A DNA stretch of 64,000 nt from Aphanothece sacrum FPU1 (GCF_003864295.1 NZ_BDQK01000005.1:248001-312000); one strand, 5' to 3'. Counted from the stretch's first letter, positions 24,565-34,435 are shown. The notes: a model not told the origin generated them from the sequence alone. Program-made: numbers and translations.

Positions 24565-27090
24565 ATGACATCTGTATCCCATTCTGAATCTACACCATCA
24601 GCCGGACGTTTATTAGCCATTCTCATTGCCTGTTTTTACGCTTTATTTACCTTACTTCCTGATAGCCATAGTTTAATGGTTAAATGGTCATGGGTTTTTA
24701 TTTGGCAAGTTGGTTTACTTTGTCCGGTAATTTTATTATTAGTCATATTCGCTCAAACAAAACGGCTGAAAAAATTAGGATTGGGATTAGATTGGGGAAT
24801 GGGATTAATTATAATCGGAATAATTATCTCTAGTCTATTTGCTGAATTTTCTTCTCAAGCGCGATGGTATGGATGGGTAAGTTTCTGTTTTGTCGCTGCT
24901 TTATATATCTTAAAAAATTGGATTAATTCTCAAAAAGGATGGAACAAATTACTGATCTTTCAAGGATATCTTAATCTAGGATTTATTGTTATTAGTCTGA
25001 TACTTTGGACAACTCAAACTTTATTACCTGAACTCTCTAGACTAAACACATTTAAACGACTTGGCGTTAATTTAACATTTGATTTCTCGAATATTGAATT
25101 ACGAAATTGGGCCCCCATAGGCCATCAAAATTATGTAGCAGGTTATCTGTTATTAGCTTTACCTTTATTAGTAGGATTAGCTATTAAATATACTGGAAAA
25201 CAAAGAATAATATGGATTATCGGCATAGTTTTAGGATTATTAGATCTTTATACTACCAGTTCTAGAGGAGGATGGTTAGGATTATTTGCTTTATTTGTAG
25301 TCGGGTTTATTATTTTAATATGGCATAAAACAACTGCTCGTTTATGGTTAGGAATTGGAGGAATAGGAGGATTATTATTATTACTAATAATAGCCTTAGT
25401 TAATAACCGAATCCGTACTTTATGGATGGCAGTATTTCAAGGAAAAGGAGGAGGCGAATTTGCTTATCGTCTGATTAATACAGCCATTGGTTGGAGTATG
25501 GGAAGTAGTCATCCTTTAACTGGAATTGGATTAGGAGGAGTTCCTCTTTTATATCAAAAATATCGTCCTATTTGGGCCGGAAGAGAGTCAGAATTAGCTT
25601 ATCAATTACATAGCACTCCAGTTCAATTATGGGCAGAAATGGGAATTTTTGGTATTGTTCCTATTCTACTAATAACTATTTTATTAAGTTATTATAGTTG
25701 GCAATGGTTATCCAAGAATAAAGACTTAGAAACACCTAAAAATACTATTTTTTTCTGGAGTATATGGGGTGCTTTATTTGCTTATTTGGTAATGAGTTCA
25801 ACTGATTATCAACTGGATAATATCTCAATCAGTGGAACCTTAGTTATTTATTTAGCTTATCTAAATTTTGTCTTAACTGATAAACAAGAACATCATTTTT
25901 CTTTTTTTAAAATACCTGCTTATGGAGTTTTATATAGTAGTTTAGGCATAGTTTTAGTGATGATAATATGGTTAATTCCCATTCATCGGGCCTGGCAACT
26001 TTCCTCTCAATCATTTACTGCATTAAATCAACAAAAATTAGAATTATTTGTTAAATGGTTAGGTCGATCTCATGAATTAGTTCCTTGGGAACCTTATTAT
26101 CCTTATCAGTTAGGCTGGAATTTAGGCAATATTGGTTTACAAGTCCCCTCTCCTCAACAGCGTCAATTATTAATTAATGATAGTGTTAAATGGTTAGAAA
26201 AAGGAATCAAAGTTTCCCCTTATAATGAATTTGGCTATACTAATTTAGGCTGGTTAAAATTACAATTACAAGGTAATTTTTTGGCCGCGACAAAAGCATT
26301 TTCACAGTCAGTTAAATTAGTTCCTGCTAAACGAGGAATTATGTACGGTTTAGGATTAAGTTTATTAGCACAAAATAAACCTCAATTAGCCTTAGATTCT
26401 TTTATTTTAGAATGTTTAAGAGATCCTTTATTTATGACAAGTCCTTTATGGCGATCGCCTAATTTACAATTAATTTATCCTCAAGTATTACAAGGAATGA
26501 TAAGTCGGTATACTGAGTTATTAGAAAAGTATTCTGAAGCAGGAGAATTTAATACACTATTACATCAAAGTCGAGGGGGAATTTATTGGTGGGAAGGGAA
26601 CTTTAAAGCAGCAGAAAAAGACCTAAAAAACTATGGAACAATACTAAGTAAAGCTTTATTATCCCTGTCTCAAAATCAACCAATACCGGATAATATTGGT
26701 CAACCTGCATCTGATGTCATTGAAGCGTGGAAGAACCCATCAAAACGAAATGATTTACTACAAAAAGCTTGGATTTTAGGGACACAAACCGAATTTTCTG
26801 CCGAACTTCAACAAGAACTAATAAAAACAATGGAGAAATCAGAGAATTTTTATGAATGGGTAAAAGATAATGCACCTATGCTTAAATATCGTCGTGAACG
26901 GACTGGTTTTGGAGTGGTCAGTCGTCATCTTGACGGTTCAATTCCATCTGATTTTTGGTTAGTAGTTGATAATTTGCCTATGAATACCTGGTTTAGTGAT
27001 ATGCTTCCTTCTCCTGTACAAAATCCTGAATTAGACTTAGTATTACAACCGTTTAGAGATATATTATTAAAGCAACTTGAGTCACTATAG
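24565..27090 (+). CDS. O-antigen ligase-like membrane protein with C-terminal TPR region
   Basis: An 841-residue protein. The N-terminal half has about twelve hydrophobic segments, with the O-antigen ligase/Wzy-like loop containing RLINTAIGWSMGSSHPLTGI, GLGGVPLLYQKYRP and AYQLHSTPVQLWAEMGIFGI, where conserved Arg and His residues lie. The C-terminal half (from about residue 520) is soluble and TPR-like (FGYTNLGWLKLQLQGNFLAA). It is related to IctB-type proteins, but the TPR extension fits polysaccharide ligases or polymerases better. The message has heptamer repeats in place of a ribosome-binding site. Confidence 0.82.
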   Translation: MTSVSHSESTPSAGRLLAILIACFYALFTLLPDSHSLMVKWSWVFIWQVGLLCPVILLLVIFAQTKRLKKLGLGLDWGMGLIIIGIIISSLFAEFSSQARWYGWVSFCFVAALYILKNWINSQKGWNKLLIFQGYLNLGFIVISLILWTTQTLLPELSRLNTFKRLGVNLTFDFSNIELRNWAPIGHQNYVAGYLLLALPLLVGLAIKYTGKQRIIWIIGIVLGLLDLYTTSSRGGWLGLFALFVVGFIILIWHKTTARLWLGIGGIGGLLLLLIIALVNNRIRTLWMAVFQGKGGGEFAYRLINTAIGWSMGSSHPLTGIGLGGVPLLYQKYRPIWAGRESELAYQLHSTPVQLWAEMGIFGIVPILLITILLSYYSWQWLSKNKDLETPKNTIFFWSIWGALFAYLVMSSTDYQLDNISISGTLVIYLAYLNFVLTDKQEHHFSFFKIPAYGVLYSSLGIVLVMIIWLIPIHRAWQLSSQSFTALNQQKLELFVKWLGRSHELVPWEPYYPYQLGWNLGNIGLQVPSPQQRQLLINDSVKWLEKGIKVSPYNEFGYTNLGWLKLQLQGNFLAATKAFSQSVKLVPAKRGIMYGLGLSLLAQNKPQLALDSFILECLRDPLFMTSPLWRSPNLQLIYPQVLQGMISRYTELLEKYSEAGEFNTLLHQSRGGIYWWEGNFKAAEKDLKNYGTILSKALLSLSQNQPIPDNIGQPASDVIEAWKNPSKRNDLLQKAWILGTQTEFSAELQQELIKTMEKSENFYEWVKDNAPMLKYRRERTGFGVVSRHLDGSIPSDFWLVVDNLPMNTWFSDMLPSPVQNPELDLVLQPFRDILLKQLESL

Positions 27091-27190
27091 CGTTTCTTGG
27101 ACTCATGAGGTACACTTTAATTTATTCCGGCGTTCCGGCGTTCTCAAAAACTAGAAAACTCTGTACCTCACGAGTATGAGAATTGCTATA
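27086..27190. repeat. MITE-like element with about 29-bp inverted repeats
   Basis: The left end TATAGCGTTTCTTGGACTCA then TGAGGTACA pairs with the complement of the right end TGTACCTCACGAGTATGAGA then ATTGCTATA, with about 23 of 29 positions matching. The centre holds CCGGCGTTCCGGCG. It begins at the stop codon of the upstream gene and has TA ends, as in Tc1/mariner-type elements. Confidence 0.6.
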
Positions 27191-27319
27191 TTATTAATTG
27201 GGCATGGCAATATGAAGATTTTGGTTTGATTTTAAAGATAATGATGCCATGCCCCTACAATGGGTTAAAGAATTTTATAGAGCATATAGACTATAACTTT
27301 TATTAGTTTATATCCTGTT

Positions 27320-29875
27320 TTAGCTAAATATCTTAATAATAATTTCCTCATTTTTAAGTTTAACTAATTTATCTCCTGTGCCATCTTTTCCCCATAATTT
27401 AACTGAATCAATAGGGATTTTAAACTGTCGGTTATGATTCGTTAACAAGAGAATTTCCCCTCCTTTTTCAACTGTCATCAGGCCAGCTAAACTATCAGTT
27501 TTACTGGTAAATTGCATAGCTTGAGTTCCCACATCTCCTAATTTAGTTAATCTTAGACTAGATGAGGGCAATTGTTTACCATAACCCAGTTGAGAAACTA
27601 ATAATAAATTTTGGGTTTTATTAATAGTGAGACAACTGACTAAACTTTCTCCATAACGCAATTTTACCCCTTGATTTCCTTGGGCATTTCTGCCCATAAT
27701 GGGGATAGATTCATCTGTTACCCCAAATCGTAATATACGTCCCCCAGATGTAGCAATAACAGCTTCTTCGCCTTCTTGGGTGGGACAAACATAATTGAGA
27801 TAATCCCCTTCTTTCAGCTTAATTAATACAAATCCTCGATTGGTGAGATCTTTTAATTCGGAAATAGCAAGTCGTTTTATTCGTCCTTGTTGAGTTAATA
27901 ATAGTAAATCTTGAGTTGAAGTATCCGGGAACGGGAAAAAATGAGCGACAATATTATTAGCATCCCTTTGAGCCGCTTTTGATAGTAAACTCAGTAAAGA
28001 AATGGATTGAATTTCTCTGGGGGGAATCTCTGATACCGAAATAGGATAAGCTTTAGCTGAGTCAGTAATACTAATAAAATAGTCTTGTTGAGTGATCGCT
28101 TGACGATAAGTGATAATCTCTGGATTAGGATCAGAATTAGGGGAACACCAAGTAACTTCACCCTGATGGGTAATTTCGAGAATGGCTTCGTCTGGAGGCG
28201 TTTGAGGAGTAAATAGCTTAAAATTTTGAGTGGGGCTTGGTTCCGCTTTTACCTCAGCAACTTCAGTCTTTTTATTGGATACTTCAGGAGTAATAGATTT
28301 TTTAGAAGATACCTCAGAAACTTCAGTCTTTTTGCTAGATACTTCAGAAGATTCAGATTTTTTTTTTGCAGTTGGTGTGATAATACGAGTACGACGTTTA
28401 TCTCCAAATTTACGTTTAAGCGAGCGCAATTCTTTCTTTAAGGTATTCAGCAATTCTTGACGATTATTAAGCAAGGTTTCTAACTCTTGAATACGAGTTT
28501 GTAACACTTCATAATCTGCCTCTAATTTTTGTCGTTCTAACCCAGTTAAACGACGCATCGGCATGGCTAAAATAGCATTCGCTTGGGAATCACTAATCTT
28601 TAAATCTGTTTCTAATCTAACTTTAGCGGTGGTTCCATCAGTCGCATGACGTAAAATATCAATCATCCTATCGAGATTATTTAAAGCAATTAATAACCCT
28701 TCTAACAGATGTAATCGACTTTGACACTCTTGTAATTCATAACTATATTGACGAGTGAGAGTTTGTTCCCGAAAACTTAAAAATTCCTCTAATAATTGAC
28801 GTAGGGATAACTGACGGGGTTGATTATCCACCAAAGCCAACATAATCGCCCCAAAATTACTTTGTAGGGCTGTTTGTTTGTACAAAGAATTAAGAACCGT
28901 ATTTGTTTTAGCATCCCGTTTTAATTCAATTACCACCCGCATTCCCGTGCGATCGCTTTCATCTCGAAGATCAGCGATACCCTCTAACCGTCCCTGATTG
29001 ACTAAATCAGCTATTTTTTCAATCCAAGCCGATTTATTAACCTGATAGGGCAATTCTGTGACAATAATCGCCGTGCGTTCCTTGCGTCGGTGAACCCCTA
29101 CATCGAGAGTTTCAATGCGAGTGACTCCTCGTACCGGAATCAGACCTTTTCCCTGACGATAGGTTTCTTGAATACCTTCTGTTTCAAGAATTTGGCCCCC
29201 TGTAGGAAAATCCGGCCCAGGAATCAAACGCCATAACTTTTCATCAGATAATTGAGGATTATCGATCAAAGCAACTAACCCATCAACCACCTCACCCAAA
29301 TTATGGGGAGGAATATTTGTGGCCATTCCTACCGCAATTCCAGTACAACCATTGAGTAATAAAAAAGGAAGTTGGGCCGGAAGAACAACTGGTTCTTGTT
29401 GAGAATTATCAAAATTATTAGTAAAATCAACAATTGCTTCACTAATATCACTCAACATGCCCTGATCACCAATAGGGGACAAGCGAGTCTCTGTATAACG
29501 CATGGCAGCCGGAGGATCATTATCAATTGACCCAAAATTGCCATGGCCCCCTAATAGGGGATAGCGACTGGAAAAGTCTTGCACCATCCGCACTAAAGCA
29601 TCGTATACGGACTGATCGCCATGGGGATGATATTTCCCTAAAACATCACCAACGACCCGGGCCGATTTACGAAAAGGACGATCAGGAGTTAATCCTAGTT
29701 CGTGCATAGCATAGAGAATACGACGATGAACAGGTTTAAGTCCATCGCGGACATCAGGAAGAGCGCGCCCGACGATCACACTCATGGCATACTCTAGATA
29801 GGAACGCTGCATTTCCGTATGCAGTGCCGTGGGGATAATTTGACCAGTCGCTAAGAGTTTTAGCTGTCTTGCCAT
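27320..29875 (-). CDS. Type IIA topoisomerase subunit A (GyrA/ParC family)
   Basis: An 851-residue subunit. It breaks and rejoins DNA via the Tyr in [11 protein letters not shown] and contains [20 protein letters not shown] and [20 protein letters not shown]. The C-terminal beta-pinwheel has repeats such as [19 protein letters not shown]. The canonical GyrA box (QRRGGKG) is not visible, so a ParC-like decatenating role is possible. Residues about 490-550 are an inserted, low-complexity Ser/Glu/Lys linker ([18 protein letters not shown]) between the coiled coil and pinwheel. The assignment between gyrA and parC remains open. Confidence 0.9.
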   Translation of the reverse strand: MARQLKLLATGQIIPTALHTEMQRSYLEYAMSVIVGRALPDVRDGLKPVHRRILYAMHELGLTPDRPFRKSARVVGDVLGKYHPHGDQSVYDALVRMVQDFSSRYPLLGGHGNFGSIDNDPPAAMRYTETRLSPIGDQGMLSDISEAIVDFTNNFDNSQQEPVVLPAQLPFLLLNGCTGIAVGMATNIPPHNLGEVVDGLVALIDNPQLSDEKLWRLIPGPDFPTGGQILETEGIQETYRQGKGLIPVRGVTRIETLDVGVHRRKERTAIIVTELPYQVNKSAWIEKIADLVNQGRLEGIADLRDESDRTGMRVVIELKRDAKTNTVLNSLYKQTALQSNFGAIMLALVDNQPRQLSLRQLLEEFLSFREQTLTRQYSYELQECQSRLHLLEGLLIALNNLDRMIDILRHATDGTTAKVRLETDLKISDSQANAILAMPMRRLTGLERQKLEADYEVLQTRIQELETLLNNRQELLNTLKKELRSLKRKFGDKRRTRIITPTAKKKSESSEVSSKKTEVSEVSSKKSITPEVSNKKTEVAEVKAEPSPTQNFKLFTPQTPPDEAILEITHQGEVTWCSPNSDPNPEIITYRQAITQQDYFISITDSAKAYPISVSEIPPREIQSISLLSLLSKAAQRDANNIVAHFFPFPDTSTQDLLLLTQQGRIKRLAISELKDLTNRGFVLIKLKEGDYLNYVCPTQEGEEAVIATSGGRILRFGVTDESIPIMGRNAQGNQGVKLRYGESLVSCLTINKTQNLLLVSQLGYGKQLPSSSLRLTKLGDVGTQAMQFTSKTDSLAGLMTVEKGGEILLLTNHNRQFKIPIDSVKLWGKDGTGDKLVKLKNEEIIIKIFS

Positions 29876-29986
29876 GAGTTTTTCTTTCCTATTAAATCAA
29901 TCTTGATGGGAACTTAACTCCCTTTGTACAAAAATATCCCCGGAAAATCCCGTTAATTTATTACGAGGATAACTCCCTTGAGTCTT

Positions 29987-30394
29987 ATGACAACCGTTCT
30001 GATTGTAGAAGATGATCCTATCAATTTGCGTGTATTCTCTAAAATTCTCACTAAACGGGGAGGTTTAGAGGTCAAAGGAACTGAAGATGTGGAAGAGGTG
30101 ATGAGAATCGCCCAAGCAGGAGAAGTTGACATTATTCTAATGGATGTTTCTCTTTCCCGTAGTGTTTATCAAGGGGAAGCAGTAGACGGGATTAAAATTA
30201 CCCAATTTCTCAAAGCTGATCCTAAAACCGCTAAGTTACCTGTTATTTTAGTTACTGCCCATGCTATGGAAGGTGATCGGGAAAATTTTTTAGCACAAAG
30301 CGGGGCTGACGGTTATATTTCTAAACCTGTGGTAGACCATCAACAGTTTGTGGCTCAAATTTTGGAGACTGTGGCTAATCATCGGCTTTCGTAG
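29987..30394 (+). CDS. Single-domain response regulator (DivK/CheY-like)
   Basis: A 135-residue receiver domain starting at the ATG at 29987 (MTTVLIVEDDPINLRVFSKI); a TTG 9 bp upstream is less likely. The phospho-acceptor is D53 (IILMDVSLS), with the acidic pair at ED9-D10, T in LVTAHAM and K in YISKPV. There is no output domain. A short insertion follows the phosphorylation loop (SLSRSVYQGEAVDGIKI), as in DivK-like proteins. The TAG stop lies in a REP palindrome. Confidence 0.92.
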   Translation: MTTVLIVEDDPINLRVFSKILTKRGGLEVKGTEDVEEVMRIAQAGEVDIILMDVSLSRSVYQGEAVDGIKITQFLKADPKTAKLPVILVTAHAMEGDRENFLAQSGADGYISKPVVDHQQFVAQILETVANHRLS

Positions 30395-30420
30395 GTTGGG
30401 TTGAGGTACGAAACCCAACA
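30391..30420. repeat. REP-type palindrome overlapping a stop codon
   Basis: GTAGGTTGGGTTGAGGTACG then AAACCCAACA. The TAG at 30392-30394 is the stop of the response regulator gene. Same family as 20658-20687 and 53454-53483. Confidence 0.8.
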
Positions 30421-30486
30421 CAAAGGTTTTGTTGGGTTTCACTATGTTTCAAACTAACCTAAATTATTCAGAACCGATAAAGGTTT

Positions 30487-30520
30487 TGTTGGGTTTCACT
30501 ATCGTTCAACCCAACCTACA
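30487..30520. repeat. REP-type palindrome encoding a C-terminus
   Basis: A palindrome beginning TGTTGGGTTTCACTATCGTT, with a related partial copy near 30428. Read on the minus strand, it supplies the last codons (VGWVER) and the TAG stop of the TPR gene. Confidence 0.75.
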
Positions 30521-31440
30521 TTATTCAAAACCGATACAGGATTGATTTGAGTTGAAGATTTTGGTTCGAGACTCTCAAGAACTGCTTTCATTTGTGGATT
30601 CGTAAAGAATTTTTGCGTATCTTCTAATAACTTTTTACCCCATAAATTATCCGCTAAAAATTTAATATCTCCATAACGACTATCCGATTTAAGAGCAGTT
30701 TCTCCTATTTTGAGAGCTTCTTCTTTTTTCCCTTGGGAATAAAGAGCAACCGCAACAGCTAATTGGGGTTCTGGTTGTTCCGCATCAAGTTTAATAGCAG
30801 CTTGCCAGTTATCAATTGCTTCTTTAATATTACCTTGTTCATATTGAATTAAGCCAATATTATTGATGGCAGGCCAAAAGTTTTTTTCTTGAGCGACAGC
30901 TTTATTATAGACCGCGATCGCTTCTGTCATTTTGCCTAATTTCAGATAAGAATTGCCTAGATCAAATAAAGCGGCTGGAGTATTAGGCTTTAGCTTTAAC
31001 CCTTCTTCTAATTGAGTAACGGCTGTTTGATATTCCCCTTTTTGGAAATAAGCATTCCCCAAAGTAAATTTAATACCCGCTTCTTTAGGTGCTAGAGATA
31101 AGGCTTTTTGTAACGCTTCAATTCCTGCGTCTACTTGTTGTTGCTGTAGGTATAAAGTTCCTAAAATAAACCAGGGTTGATAATCATTAGCCGCTAACTG
31201 ACTAGCTAATTTAGCCAGGGATAACGCCCGCTCATATTGTTGAAATCGTGTCAGGTAAATGGCTTCTTCTGCCCATTCTAACCCTTGTTTTTGTAATTGC
31301 TCCCTATTTAATGGGGGTGTGTAGGGCAGAAGTGCTTGCCCCATTACTGGCGCACCTAGTTGGCACAACCCAGTACATATTATTAACGAAAATAACCAAG
31401 AATTACGTTTAGGCACTGTCTTCTCTCTAAGCTGTCTCAA
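30499..31440 (-). CDS. Exported TPR-repeat protein
   Basis: A 313-residue protein with a basic start and a signal-type hydrophobic segment (SWLFSLIICTGLCQLGAPVM, cleavage near GQA). About five TPR units follow, for example YQPWFILGTLYLQQQQVDAG and AALFDLGNSYLKLGKMTEAI. It is probably a periplasmic or thylakoid-lumen scaffold. The final residues are encoded by a REP palindrome and are unlikely to be ancestral. No catalytic domain is present. Confidence 0.82.
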   Translation of the reverse strand: MRQLREKTVPKRNSWLFSLIICTGLCQLGAPVMGQALLPYTPPLNREQLQKQGLEWAEEAIYLTRFQQYERALSLAKLASQLAANDYQPWFILGTLYLQQQQVDAGIEALQKALSLAPKEAGIKFTLGNAYFQKGEYQTAVTQLEEGLKLKPNTPAALFDLGNSYLKLGKMTEAIAVYNKAVAQEKNFWPAINNIGLIQYEQGNIKEAIDNWQAAIKLDAEQPEPQLAVAVALYSQGKKEEALKIGETALKSDSRYGDIKFLADNLWGKKLLEDTQKFFTNPQMKAVLESLEPKSSTQINPVSVLNNVGWVER

Positions 31441-31530
31441 AATTATTAGTCAGTTGAATTTATCGTATTGTAGACTGTCTGACTGCGATTTTGATTCTTG
31501 GCGTAGGGGCATTCCACAATGTTAATGATT

Positions 31531-31564
31531 GTAGGATGGGTTACGCTGTGCTAACCCATCCTAC
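31531..31564. repeat. Perfect 13-bp-arm palindrome
   Basis: GTAGGATGGGTTA and its exact complement TAACCCATCCTAC flank an 8-bp spacer, between the TPR gene and the Crp-family gene. Dispersed repeat of the GTAGGRTGGG class. Confidence 0.8.
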
Positions 31565-31675
31565 TACAAGAGTTCAAAGATATTTTAATCTATTGATTAC
31601 CTGAAGTTTACCTTCATGTTTTACACTATCTGTCAATGTAGTGCTGTTTTACAGCAGGAAGACTAGATAAGCGAG

Positions 31676-32275
31676 ATGTTGTTAACCGATCACCTGACTC
31701 ACCCTCTGTCCTCCCGTGAATCCACAGAGGAAGGGCGATTACACTTTTATGAGCGAGGTGAGGAAATTCCTTTAGTTTCTGAGGGAGTTTGGCAAGTTTA
31801 TCGCGGGGTGGCTCAACTGAGTCAACTGTCTCATCAAGGGGAAGAAATTTTATTAGGTTGGGCCCAAACTTCTACCTTTTTTGGCTTATGGTTGACTCAT
31901 TTGGAGTCTTATCAAGCAAAAGCTTTATCTGATATATATCTTAAATGGTATCCTTTGACTGACATTAATGATTCCTCTGTTTTGGCTCAAATGATGTTAA
32001 ATCAATTGGTAAGACGTATGAGACAAACTGAAGCTTTATTAGCGATCGCGGGTTTAAAACGGGTTGAAGAAAGATTACAAGAATTACTTAATTTACTGAA
32101 ACAAGAAATGGGAGAAACACATCTTCAAGGTACTCGTTTATCCGTTCGTTTAACTCATCAAAATTTGGCCAGTGCTATCGGTACTACAAGGGTGACAGTT
32201 ACCCGCTTATTAGGAGAATTTCAACGTCAAGGACGGGTTAATTTTGATAGTGAACGACATCTTATTATTAATTGA
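31676..32275 (+). CDS. Crp/Fnr-family transcription regulator
   Basis: A 199-residue regulator. The N-terminal beta-roll is short and lacks a recognisable cAMP-binding RGE-x-SA motif. A dimerisation helix (ALLAIAGLKRVEERLQELLN) and a Crp helix-turn-helix (LTHQNLASAIGTTRVTVTRL) follow. The effector is unknown. The TGA stop at 32273-32275 lies in the first of four TTGATAA heptamers. Confidence 0.88.
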   Translation: MLLTDHLTHPLSSRESTEEGRLHFYERGEEIPLVSEGVWQVYRGVAQLSQLSHQGEEILLGWAQTSTFFGLWLTHLESYQAKALSDIYLKWYPLTDINDSSVLAQMMLNQLVRRMRQTEALLAIAGLKRVEERLQELLNLLKQEMGETHLQGTRLSVRLTHQNLASAIGTTRVTVTRLLGEFQRQGRVNFDSERHLIIN

Positions 32276-32680
32276 TAATTGATAATTGATAATTGATAAT
32301 TGTGAAAGTGGAATAAGCTGTTGTGCATTTAAACCGCTTTCTCTCAAAATTACCTCAATATGATCTTTAAATTCAGTTAATTTTAATTCATAACTAGGCA
32401 AAGTTTCTGATAATTGAGACAAAGAAACTCCCAAAAAAGTAATGAAAATTAATCCTGCAACCAATACTCCTAAAATAACTAGAACCAACGCTAAACCTTG
32501 AGGAATTCGTTTACTGTTTAGCCAGCGCAACAGAGGAGCAATGCCAATAGCAATCATTAAACCCAAGAAAAAAGAATTTAAAATTGAAGATGCTGCCCTC
32601 ATTCCCGCTACAATAATAACAACACAAGCAACACCAATTAATAAAGGAAGAATACTAGATAATTGTTTTTTTTCCGTCAT
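32210..32680 (-). pseudogene. Truncated AI-2E/PerM-family transporter gene
   Basis: The first 120 or so residues, from MTEKKQLSSILPLLIG through SFFLGLMIAIGIAPLLRWLN and GVSLSQLSETLPSYELKLTE, match the N-terminus of AI-2E transporter (PerM/YdiK) proteins, which are normally about 350 residues with seven or eight spans. The frame then runs into TTGATAA heptamer repeats (coding SIINYQLSINN) and the 3' end of the Crp gene. The permease core is missing. Deletion at the repeat is the simplest explanation. Confidence 0.8.
32272..32299. repeat. Four TTGATAA heptamers at a gene end
   Basis: Four tandem TTGATAA units contain the Crp-family stop codon. They also mark the point where the AI-2E gene on the other strand loses homology. 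Confidence 0.95.
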
Positions 32681-32706
32681 AAAAATATCATTGATTGATT
32701 TTAATT

Positions 32707-33903
32707 ATGTTAGATATCGCCAAACTCGCCGGAAAAATCCCTGGAATTAGTCAACATTTTAAAGCACAAGTGACCGCCAGCTATGAAAAATTAGAACAAT
32801 CTCAAATTATTTTGCAAGAAATCCAAGCCAAACAGCAAGAATTAATCGAAAAACACGAAACTTGGCGCGATCACTTGATATTTTCTGTGGCCATTCCCGT
32901 CGAACCCCTAAACACTTGTATAACTATTAATGCTCCTCCTTATAGTCATAGTGTTTTTGCAACTGATGGCTCTCAAATTGCCCCCTCTCACCACGAAATT
33001 GCCTACTGTTATTTAATTAATGTGGGGCGAATTATGTTGCATTATGGGCAAAATTTACACCCATTGCTTGATAGTTTACCGGAAGTTTATTATCGACCCG
33101 AAGATCTTTATATTTCTAAACAATGGGGCATTCGTACAGAAGAATGGATGGGGTATCGACGCACGGTTTTAGAAGCAGAAGTCTTAGCAGAAATGGCCTG
33201 TTGTTGGGTTCAACCACCTGGGGCCCATTATGACCCTAATTTGGCGATGGTGGATGGTTCTCTGATTTATTGGTTTCTCGATGGTTTACACTATGAAGCC
33301 CGCGATCGCATTTTACCTCCCATTCTGTCAGCTTGGGAACAGTTACAAGAAGCGCGTATCCCCTTCATGGGTTATGTAAGTGCCTCTCGTAGCACTGAAG
33401 CAGTTAATTTTTTACGGTTATATACTTGTCCGTTTGATAACCCTAATTGTGGTAGTTATTGTTTAGATTTAGAAGAAAAACAAGCCCCTTGTCAAGTCAT
33501 TGAACCTCTAAGAGATACGACAGTTTGGGGACAATTATTACAACCCGGACAACGGGGACCATTATGGCGAAGTTCTTTACGTATTTTAGATTTATATGGA
33601 GAAGAACAACATATTTATTTTTGTTATGTTAATGTGGGAACAGAAATTGCTCGCATAGAAATTCCGGCTTGGGTGGCTCAAGATTCGACCTTATTAGAGC
33701 AAGCATTAGGTATTATGTTAGGGCAAGTTAGTAAAGGATATGGTTATCCTGTGGCGTTAGCTGAAGCTCATAATCAGGCAGTAATTCGAGGAGGTGATCG
33801 GGTTCGTTTTTTTGCTTTACTCGAACAACAAATGATTCGAGTTGGGTTACAAAATGTGGGAACTTCTTATAAAGAAGCTAGAAAAAGAGGCAGTATTGCT
33901 TAG
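32707..33903 (+). CDS. nurA: NurA-domain 5'-3' nuclease
   Basis: A 398-residue protein starting at the ATG at 32707; an upstream TTG is possible. NurA nucleases use acidic residues in an RNase-H-like fold. VFATDGSQIAPSHHE (D87) and NLAMVDGSLIYWFLDG carry the two characteristic D-G-S motifs. A C-terminal His in VALAEAHNQAVIRGGDRVRF fits the family. In archaea NurA resects double-strand breaks with HerA; no HerA gene is present here. Its start is close to the divergent AI-2E remnant. Confidence 0.85.
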   Translation: MLDIAKLAGKIPGISQHFKAQVTASYEKLEQSQIILQEIQAKQQELIEKHETWRDHLIFSVAIPVEPLNTCITINAPPYSHSVFATDGSQIAPSHHEIAYCYLINVGRIMLHYGQNLHPLLDSLPEVYYRPEDLYISKQWGIRTEEWMGYRRTVLEAEVLAEMACCWVQPPGAHYDPNLAMVDGSLIYWFLDGLHYEARDRILPPILSAWEQLQEARIPFMGYVSASRSTEAVNFLRLYTCPFDNPNCGSYCLDLEEKQAPCQVIEPLRDTTVWGQLLQPGQRGPLWRSSLRILDLYGEEQHIYFCYVNVGTEIARIEIPAWVAQDSTLLEQALGIMLGQVSKGYGYPVALAEAHNQAVIRGGDRVRFFALLEQQMIRVGLQNVGTSYKEARKRGSIA

Positions 33904-33929
33904 GGATGTGCAAATGTAATACCCGCTTA

Positions 33930-34170
33930 GCAATTATTCCCCCCTTTTTAAGGGCAGGGCTGATTCATTTTCCCTCGTACTGACACCTTAAAAGGTGCAG
34001 CTACACGGGCAAAGCCCGCCTGCGCGGGCTGAATTATTTATTAATATTTAATATTAGATGAAAAAGCCTGCCTTCGCAGGCTTCGTGCGTATAGCCCCAG
34101 CCTTTAGGCTGAGGTAATTTAAAACAATGAAACAGCCCTGCTTTTTAAGGGGGGTTAGGGGGGATCAATT
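33930..34170. repeat. Composite palindromic element (MITE-like)
   Basis: Outer inverted repeats: CCCCCCTTTTTAAGGGCAGG then GCTG at 33939 and CAGCCCTGCTTTTTAAGGGG at 34133. Inside are three hairpins: GCCCGC/GCGGGC, AAGCCTGC/GCAGGCTT, and CAGCC/GGCTG. There is no coding frame. It occupies most of the gap between nurA and the small HicB-like gene. Confidence 0.7.
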
Positions 34171-34236
34171 ATTAATTTATTTAACCCAAGTCCCTTGATA
34201 GAATAGGAAAACTTATCAAAAGATAGTCAAAAAACT

Positions 34237-34416
34237 ATGGAAAAAATACCTAAATTACACATTGAAAAATTACCTGAAGGATTATATTTAGCTACTTCTG
34301 ATGATTTACCTGGCTTAGTTGTTCAGGGAAGAACAATTACCGAAACATTAGAAATTGCCAGGGATATTGTGAGCAAATTAATAGAGGCAAAAAAAGAACG
34401 TAATCAAGGTGATTGA
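34237..34416 (+). CDS. Small HicB/DUF1902-like protein
   Basis: A 59-residue frame, MEKIPKLHIEKLPEGLYLAT, SDDLPGLVVQGRTITETLEI, ARDIVSKLIEAKKER. The LPEGLYLATSDDLPGLVVQG beta hairpin plus helix is the HicB antitoxin half-RNase-H pattern (DUF1902-like). No HicA toxin gene is next to it, so it is an orphan or solitary regulator. It ends 19 bp before the convergent GT2 stop. Confidence 0.7.
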   Translation: MEKIPKLHIEKLPEGLYLATSDDLPGLVVQGRTITETLEIARDIVSKLIEAKKERNQGD

Positions 34417-34435
34417 TTAAAAGTAATTTCAGTTA

